From Streptomyces sp. CB02959 (lineage in GTDB: Bacteria > Actinomycetota > Actinomycetes > Streptomycetales > Streptomycetaceae): DNA of 64,000 bases. Below are positions 42,343 to 50,883 of the stretch, piece after piece. Location of the stretch: assembly GCF_002803155.1 (NCBI RefSeq), contig NZ_NNBP01000017.1:1-64000 (forward strand), given 5' to 3'. Position numbers and translations under genes: made by a program. The notes under the pieces are model-generated. The model made no database searches and was not told the DNA's origin. It saw only the letters and a list, made by a program, of their open reading frames with translations. The stretch's first letter is position 1. The number at the start of each line of letters is the position of its first letter.

Positions 42343-42414
42343 TGGAGCGCCCGGCAGGCCTTGCACCTGCATTTCCCACCGGTTGGTGGACGTCTTTCCT
42401 TGGACCACAGACGC
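42343..42414 (-). tRNA. tRNA-like RNA with encoded CCA and no anticodon loop
   Basis: 72 nt on the minus strand. Acceptor stem GCGTCTG (42408-42414) pairs over 7 bp with CGGGCGC (42347-42353), two pairs being G-U. The discriminator is U and CCA is encoded (42343-42345). The D arm has a 3-bp GTC/GAC stem and an 8-nt loop containing GG. The T arm is GCAGG-TGCAAGG-CCTGC, keeping T54, C56 and A58 but with G at 55. The anticodon arm is a 5-bp CCACC/GGTGG stem (six with a U-G pair) closed by AACC, so there is no 7-nt loop, U33 or anticodon. It cannot decode a codon by the normal rules. Its own -10 and terminator argue against a random remnant. Confidence 0.7.
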
Positions 42415-42448
42415 GTGACTCCCGCCCGCGGGCCGGAGTTGCAAGATG

Positions 42449-42454
42449 ATCATA
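42449..42454 (-). promoter_or_regulatory. -10 box of the tRNA-like gene
   Basis: TATGAT on the minus strand, one mismatch from the consensus TATAAT, predicts a start about 28 nt before the mature 5' end, leaving a leader for RNase P. No good -35 is visible in the very GC-rich sequence upstream. Confidence 0.5.
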
Positions 42455-42562
42455 CAGGATCGACGGGGCGGGCGCGCGCCCATGGGTCGGCCGTCCGCGT
42501 GGTGGCCGCGGCCCGGTGCGCCCCGGACCGCGAGCGCGCCCAGGGGGACGTCGCGCGGCGCG

Positions 42563-43399
42563 TCAGTCCTTGGGTGCCGCATCCTGGTAACTCCTGCCCA
42601 CAGCAGGGCTGTTGAGCAGGGCGGTGGCCGGTCCCTTGACGCCGTCGGAGCGGTAGACGCCCCACTTGTCGGTGACCCAGTCGCCGCGCAGGGTCGCCGC
42701 GGGGTACTGCTCGGTGCCGCCGGGCAGCTTCTGGGCGGTGCCGTCGTGCCAGAGCCGCACCCAGCCGCGCGCCGGGTCCTTCGAGACCTTGATGCCGAGG
42801 ACGAAGTCGTGCCAGGTGCCGAGGGCGATCGGGGCGTGCCAGAGCTGCGTGGTTTTCAGCTGCGGGTCGCAGTACTCCAGGTCGACGGTGCCGTCGCCCC
42901 GGGCGCGCAGCGACAACGGCGGGGTGGCGGCACCCGAGCCGTAGTCCTTGAGCTGCCACAGGACCACCCACTCGCCCTTCTTCGTCGGCAGCGGGCCCCA
43001 CATCGAGCGCCAGCCGATGTAGAAGACGTCGCCGTCCCGGGAGTAGCGCAGCGGGCCGCTGCCGGTGCGGTGGCCGCGGGTCTCCACCCGCACCCGGGTG
43101 GGTCCGTCGATCTTGTCTCCGGAGGTGTGCAGCGCGAAGGACTTCCCGTGCTGTCCGGCCGGGTCGTCGACCACCTTCACCGTGCCCGGTTTGGTCTCGG
43201 TGCCCTCGAAGTCGGCGGTGCCCCTGGCCGGGTCGGCCTGCCACAGCGCGGCCGCGCGGGGACCGGCGGCCGGGTGCGCGCCGCCGGGCCGGAGCGCGGA
43301 CGGGGCCTGCCCGGCGGTCGCGGAACAGGCGCCGGTCAGCACGATTCCGGCGACAAGGGCAACTCCCCATCGGAGGTGGGGGATCAGGGGTCGCTTCAT
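42563..43399 (-). CDS. Polysaccharide-lyase-like lipoprotein (heparin lyase I-like)
   Basis: A 278-residue lipoprotein with lipobox LTGAC (C25). The jelly-roll domain (~65-275) resembles heparin lyase I/glucuronan lyase families: VFYIGWRSMWGPLP, GEWVVLWQLKDYG, WHDFVLGIKVSKDPARGWVRLWHDG. Such enzymes cut uronic-acid polysaccharides by beta-elimination or merely bind glycans. The substrate and catalytic residues were not established. ATG 43399 was chosen because the signal peptide starts there. Confidence 0.8.
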   Translation of the reverse strand: MKRPLIPHLRWGVALVAGIVLTGACSATAGQAPSALRPGGAHPAAGPRAAALWQADPARGTADFEGTETKPGTVKVVDDPAGQHGKSFALHTSGDKIDGPTRVRVETRGHRTGSGPLRYSRDGDVFYIGWRSMWGPLPTKKGEWVVLWQLKDYGSGAATPPLSLRARGDGTVDLEYCDPQLKTTQLWHAPIALGTWHDFVLGIKVSKDPARGWVRLWHDGTAQKLPGGTEQYPAATLRGDWVTDKWGVYRSDGVKGPATALLNSPAVGRSYQDAAPKD

Positions 43400-43519
43400 G
43401 GGGGGACTCCCGGCGTGTGGGGGGGGCAGGGGACGGGAGTGAAAGTTAGGTTTGTTGCCAGTTGCCGTCAAGGGGGTGGCCGGGCGGCCGTCGTCCGGTG
43501 CATCGCGAGATCCCGGGCG

Positions 43520-44404
43520 CTATTTCCGGGCCGCGGCCGCGCGCACCGCGCCGGCCACCTCGGTGAAGAAGCGGGTGTGGGCGCGCCGGCTGACCGGGGC
43601 CTCCGGGTTCCACGGCAGCAGTCGGGCCCGGGCCTCGATCGCCCGCCAGTTCTCGTCCGTACGCAGCGCCTCGATCCGGGCGGCGTTGACCCGGGCGTCC
43701 ACCAGGACGACGTCCGGGGCGAGCGCGGCGGCCTCCGCCCAGCCGACCGTCGACCAGTTCGCCCCGGCGCCGGCCGCCGGCTCCGGCAGCTCCGCGCCGT
43801 GCTCGGCCAGGGCCCGCAGGTCCGGCCAGGTGCCCGGCCGGGCCAGGTGCACCCGGTCCGGCCCGGCGGGCGACAGCGCCACCACCCGCGGCCGCGCCGG
43901 ACCGCCGGTGGCCTGCCGCAGCTCGTCCTCGGCCGCGTCCAACTCCTTTGCCATGGACAGTGGTTCGCCGTGCCCCAGGGAACCGGCCAGCGCCGCGAAC
44001 CGCTCCCGCACCTCGGGCAGGCTGCGCCCCGGGCCCACCGCGACGGTGGCCACCGGGACCTGTTCCTCCAACTCCTGCGCGATCTTCGCTTCCAGGCCGT
44101 AGACCTGCTCCCCGTCGTAGGTCACCGCCACCACGAGGTCCGGGCGGGCCTCCAGCAGGGTGTCCGGGTGCAGCGCGCTGCCCGAGCCGAGGTACCGGAT
44201 CTCGGCCAGCGGAAGCTCACCGGCCTTGGCCGGGTCGGCCGCCACCCCGTCGTGCTGGGATCCGAACAGGCCCACGGGGCGGATGCCGTGGTCCCACAGC
44301 GTGGCTCCCGCCTGTATGTAGGCCACGATCCGTGCCGGTCGGGTTCCGGCCACCACCAGGCGCCCGCGGTCGTCGGAGAACTCCCACGGTGTGCTCTGCT
44401 CCAT
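43520..44404 (-). CDS. TroA-fold (iron-siderophore-binding-like) protein without export signal
   Basis: A 294-residue protein with the Fe/B12 periplasmic-binding fold (RIVAYIQAGATLWDHGIRPVGLFG at the first beta-strands; ARPDLVVAV as the helix-strand switch). It starts MEQSTPWEFSDDRGRLVVAG, with no signal peptide or lipobox, and no upstream in-frame extension supplies one. It therefore appears cytoplasmic, unlike normal ABC binding proteins. No permease is adjacent. It could bind a ligand inside the cell, or belong to a non-canonical uptake or sensing system. Confidence 0.75.
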   Translation of the reverse strand: MEQSTPWEFSDDRGRLVVAGTRPARIVAYIQAGATLWDHGIRPVGLFGSQHDGVAADPAKAGELPLAEIRYLGSGSALHPDTLLEARPDLVVAVTYDGEQVYGLEAKIAQELEEQVPVATVAVGPGRSLPEVRERFAALAGSLGHGEPLSMAKELDAAEDELRQATGGPARPRVVALSPAGPDRVHLARPGTWPDLRALAEHGAELPEPAAGAGANWSTVGWAEAAALAPDVVLVDARVNAARIEALRTDENWRAIEARARLLPWNPEAPVSRRAHTRFFTEVAGAVRAAAARK

Positions 44405-44740
44405 GGCGCATCGCCTTTCTGTCGTCATGTGTGTCTTTTGACGTCCTCGGTGCCGATTGTGAAGGCGTGGTTCCGTCATGACTTTCGAAGTTGTGGGTTC
44501 GGGGTCTGTTACCTGCCCATCCGGCTGCCCCCGCACCCCTCCCGGCCCACGCCCCCGGCGCCCCTCGCGCACCCCCTGTTCAACCACCCGGCTGACCGCC
44601 GCCGCGACACCCGTCCGGTGGCCGATCTTCCGTCACCGTATTGCCACGGTGGGTGACATGCTTCTACGGTGTCTCCTTCCCGTCCGGAATCTACGGGTGT
44701 AGACCAGCTTGTGACGTAGCGTCAGGTAGGGAGCCGAGAT
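44405..44740. other. hydA promoter region
   Basis: Divergent promoter region, no gene. Besides the promoter at 44641-44670, it holds inverted repeats TCTAC-GGGT-GTAGA (44690-44703) and TGACG-TAG-CGTCA (44712-44724) in the leader. Either could be an operator for a pyrimidine-catabolism regulator. Confidence 0.5.
44641..44670 (+). promoter_or_regulatory. Promoter of hydA, matching the 39362 promoter
   Basis: -35 TTGCCA (44641-44646), 18-bp spacer, -10 TACGGT (44665-44670). TTGCCACGGT, GGTGAC and CTACGGT are shared in order with the promoter before the beta-ureidopropionase gene. The leader is about 62 nt. Confidence 0.7.
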
Positions 44741-46145
44741 GAGCCGTACGGTCGTCCGGGGCGGACTGGTCATCACCGCCGCCGAGGAGATGCACGCCGA
44801 CGTCCTGATCGAGGACGGCCGGATCGCCGCCCTCGCCGCACACGACAGCGCGACCGCCGAGGGCTGGACCGCCGGCGCCGACCGGGTCCTGGACGCCACC
44901 GGAAGGTACGTCGTACCGGGCGGCGTCGACGCCCATACCCACCTTGAAATGCCGTTCGGCGGGACGACCTCGTCCGACACGTTCGCGTCGGGCACCCGCG
45001 CGGCCGCCTGGGGCGGCACCACCACGATCATCGACTTCGCGATCCAGTCGGTCGGCCAGTCGCTGCGGCAGGGCCTGGACGTCTGGCATGCGAAGGCCGA
45101 CGCCCAGTGCGCGATCGACTACGGCTTCCACATGATCCTCTCCGACGTGAACGACGCGACGCTGCGGGAGATGGACGGGCTCGTGGGCGAAGGGGTGACC
45201 TCGTTCAAGCTCTTCACCGCCTACCCGGGGGTCTTCTACAGCGACGACGGGCAGATCCTGCGGGCGATGCAACAGGCCGCCGGCAACGGCGGGTTGATCA
45301 TGATGCACGCGGAGAACGGCATCGCGATCGACGTGCTGGTGCGACAGGCGCTGGAGCGGGGCGAAACGGATCCGCGGTACCACGGCGAGGTGCGCAGGGC
45401 GCTGCTGGAGGCGGAGGCGACGCACCGGACGATCCAGCTCGCGCGGGTGGCGGGTTCCCCGCTGTACGTGGTGCACGTGGCGGCGCAGGAGGCCGTCGCG
45501 GAGCTGACGGCGGCCAGGGACCTGGGGCTGCCGGTCTTCGGCGAGACCTGCCCGCAGTACCTGTACCTGTCCACCGACAACCTCGCCGAGCCCGACTTCG
45601 AGGGCGCGAAGTACGTCTGCAGCACACCGTTGCGACCACGTGAACACCAGGCCGCGCTGTGGCGGGCCCTGCGCACCGACGACCTCCAGGTCGTCTCCAC
45701 CGACCACTGCCCGTTCTGTTTCGTGGGACAGAAGGAGCTGGGCCGCGACGACTTCTCCAAGATCCCCAACGGTCTGCCCGGAGTGGAGAACCGTATGGAT
45801 CTGCTCCACCAGGCGGTCGTGGACGGGCGGATCAGCCGCCGCCGCTGGATCGAGATCGCCTGCGCCGCCCCGGCCCGCATGTTCGGGCTGTACGGCAAGA
45901 AGGGCACGATCGCGCCGGGCGCGGACGCCGACGTGGTCGTCTACGACCCGGCCGTCGAGCAGGTCATGTCGGCGGCGACGCACCACATGAACGTCGACTA
46001 CTCGGCGTACGAGGGCAGGCGCGTCACCGGCCGGGTGGAGACGGTCCTGTCGCGCGGCGAACTCGTCATCGACCAGCGGAAGTTCACCGGGCGCGCCGGC
46101 CACGGCCAGTACATGCCGCGCGCCACCTGCCAGTACCTGAACTAG
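44739..46145 (+). CDS. hydA: Dihydropyrimidinase (D-hydantoinase)
   Basis: A 468-residue cyclic amidohydrolase. The di-zinc site is visible: H66 and H68 in DAHTHLEMPFGG, carbamylated K157 in SFKLFTAYPG, H190 in MMHAENG, H246 in VVHVAA and D322 in STDHCPF. Y162 stabilises the transition state. It opens dihydrouracil or dihydrothymine to N-carbamoyl-beta-amino acids, the second step of reductive pyrimidine degradation. The F420-type oxidoreductase follows 12 bp downstream in the same unit. Confidence 0.94.
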   Translation: MSRTVVRGGLVITAAEEMHADVLIEDGRIAALAAHDSATAEGWTAGADRVLDATGRYVVPGGVDAHTHLEMPFGGTTSSDTFASGTRAAAWGGTTTIIDFAIQSVGQSLRQGLDVWHAKADAQCAIDYGFHMILSDVNDATLREMDGLVGEGVTSFKLFTAYPGVFYSDDGQILRAMQQAAGNGGLIMMHAENGIAIDVLVRQALERGETDPRYHGEVRRALLEAEATHRTIQLARVAGSPLYVVHVAAQEAVAELTAARDLGLPVFGETCPQYLYLSTDNLAEPDFEGAKYVCSTPLRPREHQAALWRALRTDDLQVVSTDHCPFCFVGQKELGRDDFSKIPNGLPGVENRMDLLHQAVVDGRISRRRWIEIACAAPARMFGLYGKKGTIAPGADADVVVYDPAVEQVMSAATHHMNVDYSAYEGRRVTGRVETVLSRGELVIDQRKFTGRAGHGQYMPRATCQYLN

Positions 46146-46157
46146 GAGGCTCCACCC

Positions 46158-47174
46158 GTGGATTTCGGAATCGTGCTGCAGACGGACCCGCCCGCGTCGA
46201 CCGTCGTCGACCTGATGCGGCGCGCGGAGCACAACGGCTTTCGCTACGGCTGGACCTTCGACTCGGCAGTGCTCTGGCAGGAGCCCTTCGTCATCTACAG
46301 CCAGATTCTGGAGCACACCACCGCGTTGACGGTCGGACCGATGGTGACGAACCCGGGGACGCGCACCTGGGAGGTGACCGCGTCGACCTTCGCGACGCTC
46401 AACGACATGTTCGGCAACCGCACGGTGTGCGGCATCGGCCGGGGCGACTCGGCGATGCGGGTCGCCGGACGGAAGCCGAACACCCTGGCCACGCTCGGCG
46501 AGGCGATCCACGTCATCCGTGATCTGGCGGAGGGACGCGAGGCGCGGGTGGACGGGCGGACGCTGCGGATTCCCTGGGTGCGCGACGGGCGCCTTCCGGT
46601 GTGGATGGCGGCGTACGGCCCGAAGGCGCTGGCCCTGGCCGGTCAGCTGGCCGACGGCTTCATCCTCCAGCTGACCGACCTGTATCTGACGGAGTGGATG
46701 GTGAAGGCGGTACGGGACGCGGCGGCCGCCGCCGGCCGCGACCCGTCCTCGGTGACGATCTGCGTGGCCGCGCCCGCCTACCTCACCGCCGACACCTCGC
46801 CCGCCGCGCTTGCGCACGCACGCGAGCAGTGCCGCTGGTTCGGCGGCATGGTGGGCAATCACGTCGCGGACCTCGTCGCCAGATACGGCGAGCACTCCGA
46901 TGCCGTCCCCGAGGCCCTCACCGCCTACATCAAGGACCGCGACGGCTACGACTACGCCCATCACGGCCGCGCCGACAATCCCGACACCGCCTTCGTACCC
47001 GACGAGATCGTCGACCGCTTCTGCGTCCTCGGCACCGAGGAGCAACACCTGGAGAAGCTGAGGGCGTTGCGGGCGCTGGGCGTCGACCAGTTCGCGGTCT
47101 ACGCCATGCATGACGCCAGGGAGGAGCTCATCGACGGGTACGGGTCGGGGATCATCCCTGCTCTGCGGGGCTGA
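46158..47174 (+). CDS. LLM-class F420-dependent oxidoreductase (TIGR03842-like)
   Basis: A 338-residue luciferase-like monooxygenase-fold TIM barrel of the F420/FMN class (GWTFDSAVLWQEPF, TNPGTRTWEVTASTFATLNDMFG, GIGRGDSAMR, PVWMAAYGPKALALAGQLADG). Genes of this subfamily accompany hydA in actinobacteria. It starts at GTG 46158 behind an ideal AGGAGG site. Candidate roles are reduction of the pyrimidine ring before HydA or work on a related heterocycle; this is not decided by sequence. Confidence 0.9.
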   Translation: MDFGIVLQTDPPASTVVDLMRRAEHNGFRYGWTFDSAVLWQEPFVIYSQILEHTTALTVGPMVTNPGTRTWEVTASTFATLNDMFGNRTVCGIGRGDSAMRVAGRKPNTLATLGEAIHVIRDLAEGREARVDGRTLRIPWVRDGRLPVWMAAYGPKALALAGQLADGFILQLTDLYLTEWMVKAVRDAAAAAGRDPSSVTICVAAPAYLTADTSPAALAHAREQCRWFGGMVGNHVADLVARYGEHSDAVPEALTAYIKDRDGYDYAHHGRADNPDTAFVPDEIVDRFCVLGTEEQHLEKLRALRALGVDQFAVYAMHDAREELIDGYGSGIIPALRG

Positions 47175-47201
47175 TCCCCGACCCACGGGGCCGCGGCGGG
47201 G

Positions 47202-48038
47202 TCACTTCCCCAGGAAGGCGAGGAGCGCGGTGTTGACCTCTTCCGCGTGGGTCCACAGCAGGCCGTGCGGGGCGCCCTCGATCTCCACGTAGTCGGCGGA
47301 CGGCAGCGCCTTGCGGAACGGCCGCGCGGTCCCCTCGACGGGCAGGATCCGGTCGCCCGTACCGTGCAGGATCAGGGCCGGCACGTCGATGGCCGGGATG
47401 TCGGCCCGGAAGTCGGTGTACCAGGTGGACGGCGCGGCGGCGGCCGCGTAAAAGCCGCCGCTCGCCGCGACGTTCCAGCTGTTGCGGACCGCTTCCTCGC
47501 TGATCCTGGTGCCGAGGTTCTCGTCCAGGTTGTAGAAGTCCCGGTAGAAGTCCGTGTAGTACGCGTAGCGGTCCGCCTTCACCGCCGCGACGACGCCGTC
47601 GAAGAACTCCTTCGGGGCGACCCCGTCGGGGTTGTCGTCCGTCTTGAGCAGGCAGGGTTCGAGCGAGGCCAGGAAGGCGACCTTGGCGACCCGGGCGGAG
47701 CCGTAGGCGGCCACGTAGCGGGCGACCTCGCCGGTGCCCATCGAGAAGCCGACCAGGACGGCGTCCCGCAGGTCGAGGGTCTCCATCACCGTGTTCAGGT
47801 CGGCCGCGAAGGTGTCGTAGTCGTAGCCGGTGGTCGGCTGGCTCGACTGCCCGAAGCCGCGTCGGTCATAGGTGATCACGCGGTAGCCCGCGTCCAGCAG
47901 CACGGCGGTCTGCCGCTCCCAGGAGTGGCCGTCGAGCGGGAAGCCGTGGATGAGGACGACCGGCTGCCCGGTGCCGTGGTCCTCGTAGTAGAGGTCGATG
48001 GCGGTGGAGTTCTCTTGGCCCACGGTGATGTACGGCAA
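47202..48038 (-). CDS. Alpha/beta hydrolase, cofactor-free haloperoxidase/arylesterase type
   Basis: A 278-residue hydrolase matching non-heme chloroperoxidases: HGFPLDGHSWERQ, YDRRGFGQSS, nucleophile GFSMGTGEVARY (S99), acid in GTGDRILP and His in GAPHGLLWTH. These enzymes hydrolyse esters and can form peracids. The start is TTG 48038, preceded by GAAGGAA. It is convergent with the LLM gene. Confidence 0.92.
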   Translation of the reverse strand: MPYITVGQENSTAIDLYYEDHGTGQPVVLIHGFPLDGHSWERQTAVLLDAGYRVITYDRRGFGQSSQPTTGYDYDTFAADLNTVMETLDLRDAVLVGFSMGTGEVARYVAAYGSARVAKVAFLASLEPCLLKTDDNPDGVAPKEFFDGVVAAVKADRYAYYTDFYRDFYNLDENLGTRISEEAVRNSWNVAASGGFYAAAAAPSTWYTDFRADIPAIDVPALILHGTGDRILPVEGTARPFRKALPSADYVEIEGAPHGLLWTHAEEVNTALLAFLGK

Positions 48039-48485
48039 GGTCTCGTTCCTTCTTGCGGAGTGACGGGCGCGCGCAGGACCATGACCCGTCCCGATGAGGG
48101 AGGGCGCGGCACGGACGGCATCGGCGGATCGGCCGGCGGCGTCCGGGCGTACACGGCGTTCACGGCATGCGCGGCGCTGATTGCCAGCACGCTAGGGCCG
48201 GTGTTCCGCCGGGTGTTGTCGTCGAGCGCACCTCCTCTTGCCCGGGAGTGCCAGGACGCGGCGTGTTCGGTATTCCGGCGCGCTGCTGTGCAAGGGGCCT
48301 CGAAGGCGCCGCTCGCCCGCGGGCGCGGACAGACCACAGGTGATGCATCGACAGGCAAGCCGGCTCCTTCGGCCACCCCTAATGTGCTGTTCGTGCCCGC
48401 GGTCCGGCCCCGGCCCGGACGCCGTTCCCGACCGCCCGGCCGCGCATTGCCAGCCACCACGACATCATCAGCAGGGAGTTGTGCC
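48039..48485. other. Intergenic region between divergent hydrolases
   Basis: 447 bp with no supported gene. It is less GC-extreme than its surroundings and carries no clear operator or promoter pair. It must hold the start regions of both flanking hydrolase genes. Confidence 0.35.
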
Positions 48486-49232
48486 TTGTCGTCCCGTTCG
48501 GACAGCCCGACCGTCGTCCTGGTCCACGGCGCCTTCGCCGACGCCTCCGGCTTCGCCCGGGTCATCCCGGAGCTGCTCGCCCGCGGCCTGGACGTGGTGG
48601 CGCCCGCGGTGCCCAACCGCAGCCTGCTCGGCGACTCCGCCTACGTCGCCTCGATCGTCCGCCGGATACCCGGACCGGTCGTCCTGGTCGGGCACTCCTA
48701 CGGCGGTGCCGTCATCACCGTCGCAGGAGTGGAGGAGAACGTCAGAGGGCTGGTCTACCTGGCCGGTTACGCCCTGGAGGAAGGCGAGAGCCTGGGCGAG
48801 CTGCAGGGCGGCTTCCCCGACTCCGACCTCGCCGCCGCGCTCGTCCACACCTCCTTCCCGATCGAGGGCTCCGCTGCTCCCGGTACCGAGGTGTCGGTGC
48901 GGATCGACAGGTTCCCGGACGTCTTCGCCGCCGACGTCGACCCCCGCCTCGCCTCCGTACTCGCCGTCTCCCAACGTCCGCTGGCCGCACGGGCCTTCAG
49001 CGAGAAGGCGCCGACGGCGGCGTGGCGGACCAAGCCCTCGTGGGGTCTGGTCGCCACAGCCGACCGCACCATCAATCCGGATGTGGAGCGCCATGGCTAC
49101 CGGAGGGCCGGGATGACCACCGTCGAGGTCGACTCCTCGCACCTGGTGATGCTCGCCCGCCCCGAGCGCGTCGTCCAGCTGATCGAGGAGGCCGTGCGGG
49201 CCACCGCCGCCGACGGACCCGGCCGGTCCTGA
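48486..49232 (+). CDS. Alpha/beta hydrolase (Ser-type)
   Basis: A 248-residue hydrolase of the AB-hydrolase-6 type. VLVHGAFADASGF provides the oxyanion region, the nucleophile elbow is VGHSYGGAV (S71), and the His is in DSSHLVMLARPE. TTG 48486 was chosen because AGGGAG lies 7 nt upstream and the domain starts there. A close paralogue at 57402 has Asp instead of this Ser. Ester or lactone hydrolysis is likely; the substrate is unknown. Confidence 0.87.
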   Translation: MSSRSDSPTVVLVHGAFADASGFARVIPELLARGLDVVAPAVPNRSLLGDSAYVASIVRRIPGPVVLVGHSYGGAVITVAGVEENVRGLVYLAGYALEEGESLGELQGGFPDSDLAAALVHTSFPIEGSAAPGTEVSVRIDRFPDVFAADVDPRLASVLAVSQRPLAARAFSEKAPTAAWRTKPSWGLVATADRTINPDVERHGYRRAGMTTVEVDSSHLVMLARPERVVQLIEEAVRATAADGPGRS

Positions 49233-49265
49233 GGTGTCCGGCTCGCGCGCCGCCCCCGGCGGCCG

Positions 49266-49769
49266 TCACCCGTGTGCGGACCTGCTGTCCGGGGACGCCG
49301 TGACGGGGTGCTTGCTCAGGATGGAGACCCGGTTGAACGCGTTGATGGTGATCGCCACCCAGATCACCGCGGATATCTCGTCGTCGTCGAAGACCTGGCG
49401 GGCTGTTGCGTAGGCGCGTTCCTGCAGGGCGGCGTCGGCGGGTTCGGTGGTCGCCTCCGCCAGGGCGAGTGCCGCCCGCTCCCGTTCCGTGAACAGCCCG
49501 GTGTCGCGCCATGCGGCCAACACGCCCAGCCGCTGCGGGGTTTCGCCGGCGCGCGACGCGGCCCTGGTGTGCACGTTGAGGCAGTAGGCGCAGCCGTTGA
49601 TCTGTGACACCCGGAGGTTGATCAGCTCGACCAGGGCGTGGTCCAGCCCCGCCTCGGCGGCGGCGGTACGGACCGCTTCCGCCGTCTCGACCAGCGCGTG
49701 GTAGGGCTTGGGGCTCTGCTTGTCGACGAAGATCCGCCGGGTCGCCGGATCTGCGGTGGTGTCACTCAA
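49266..49769 (-). CDS. AhpD-like carboxymuconolactone decarboxylase-family protein
   Basis: A 167-residue helical protein with the AhpD core: E49, C60 and C63 in GCAYCLNVH, and H67. The CxxC marks peroxidatic or thiol reductant function rather than true lactone decarboxylation. TTG 49769 was preferred because AGGAG lies 6 nt upstream; GTG 49784 is the alternative. It is divergent from the pirin gene. Confidence 0.88.
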   Translation of the reverse strand: MSDTTADPATRRIFVDKQSPKPYHALVETAEAVRTAAAEAGLDHALVELINLRVSQINGCAYCLNVHTRAASRAGETPQRLGVLAAWRDTGLFTERERAALALAEATTEPADAALQERAYATARQVFDDDEISAVIWVAITINAFNRVSILSKHPVTASPDSRSAHG

Positions 49770-49892
49770 TCTGGACTCCTTCACGGCCGCCCCCGACCGC
49801 CGCTCGCGCTGCCGCGTATGCGGGGGGACACGGAACACTCTCAGGCATTATTGTTGAATATGAAACCACATTCGGATGTGAGAGGGCGCTCG

Positions 49893-50873
49893 ATGACCGA
49901 CGTCGAAGTGAATCCCCCCGCGCAGCGCCACGCTGCCGGCGACCACGGCCGGCCCGCCCCGCAGGTCGACGTGTTGCCCGCGCGGGACGTCCCGTTGGGA
50001 GGCCCGAGGGCGATGACGGTGCGGCGCACGCTGCCGCAGCGGGCCCGGACGCTGATCGGCGCCTGGTGCTTCGTCGACCACTACGGCCCGGACGACGTCG
50101 CCGACACCGGCGGCATGGACGTCGCCCCCCATCCGCACATCGGTCTGCAGACCGTGAGCTGGCTGTTCAGCGGGGAGATCGAGCACCGCGACAGCCTGGG
50201 CAGCCACGCCTTCGTACGGCCCGGCGAGCTGAACCTCATGACGGGCGGGCACGGCATCAGCCACTCGGAGGTCTCCACCGCCGGCACCACGATCCTGCAC
50301 GGCGTCCAGCTGTGGGTGGCCCTGCCCGAAGAGCACCGGCACACGGGCCGTGACTTCCGGCACCACGTGCCGAGCCCGGTGCGGACGGGCGGCGCGGAGA
50401 TCAGCGTGTTCCTGGGATCCCTCGCAGGTGACACCTCTCCGGTGCCGACGTTCACGCCGCTGCTCGGCGCCGAACTCGTCCTCGATCCGCGCTCGACGAC
50501 CACACTCGCGGTGCGTACCGACTTCGAGCACGGCCTGCTCGTCGACCAAGGGGACGTCCGCATGGCCGGAACGCTCCTGCGCCCGGCGGAACTGGGCTAC
50601 GTCGGCACCGGAAACGACACGCTGACGTTGGTGAACGAGACGGACGCCCCCGCTCGGGCGGTCCTGCTGGGCGGGACGCCGTTCGAGGAGCAGATCGCCA
50701 TGTGGTGGAACTTCATCGGCCGCAGCCACGAGGACATCGTCGAGGCCCGGCAAGCCTGGGAGGACGCTTCCGACCGCTTCGGCACCGTCGACGGCTACGA
50801 CGGCGCCCGGCTTCCCGCGCCCGCCCTTCCGAACGCCACCATCACACCGCGCAAGAACCCGACGCACCACTGA
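49893..50873 (+). CDS. Pirin-family cupin protein
   Basis: A 326-residue bicupin. The N-terminal metal site has H80 and H82 (APHPHIGLQTVSW), H124 and E126 (GGHGISHSEVS), matching the four ligands of pirins. LIGAWCFVDHYGP is the family start. Pirins act as quercetin-like dioxygenases or metabolic and transcription cofactors. ATG 49893 follows AGAGGG; ATG 49860 would need a leaderless transcript. The GNAT gene follows 10 bp downstream. Confidence 0.9.
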   Translation: MTDVEVNPPAQRHAAGDHGRPAPQVDVLPARDVPLGGPRAMTVRRTLPQRARTLIGAWCFVDHYGPDDVADTGGMDVAPHPHIGLQTVSWLFSGEIEHRDSLGSHAFVRPGELNLMTGGHGISHSEVSTAGTTILHGVQLWVALPEEHRHTGRDFRHHVPSPVRTGGAEISVFLGSLAGDTSPVPTFTPLLGAELVLDPRSTTTLAVRTDFEHGLLVDQGDVRMAGTLLRPAELGYVGTGNDTLTLVNETDAPARAVLLGGTPFEEQIAMWWNFIGRSHEDIVEARQAWEDASDRFGTVDGYDGARLPAPALPNATITPRKNPTHH

Positions 50874-50883
50874 AAGGCTCACG

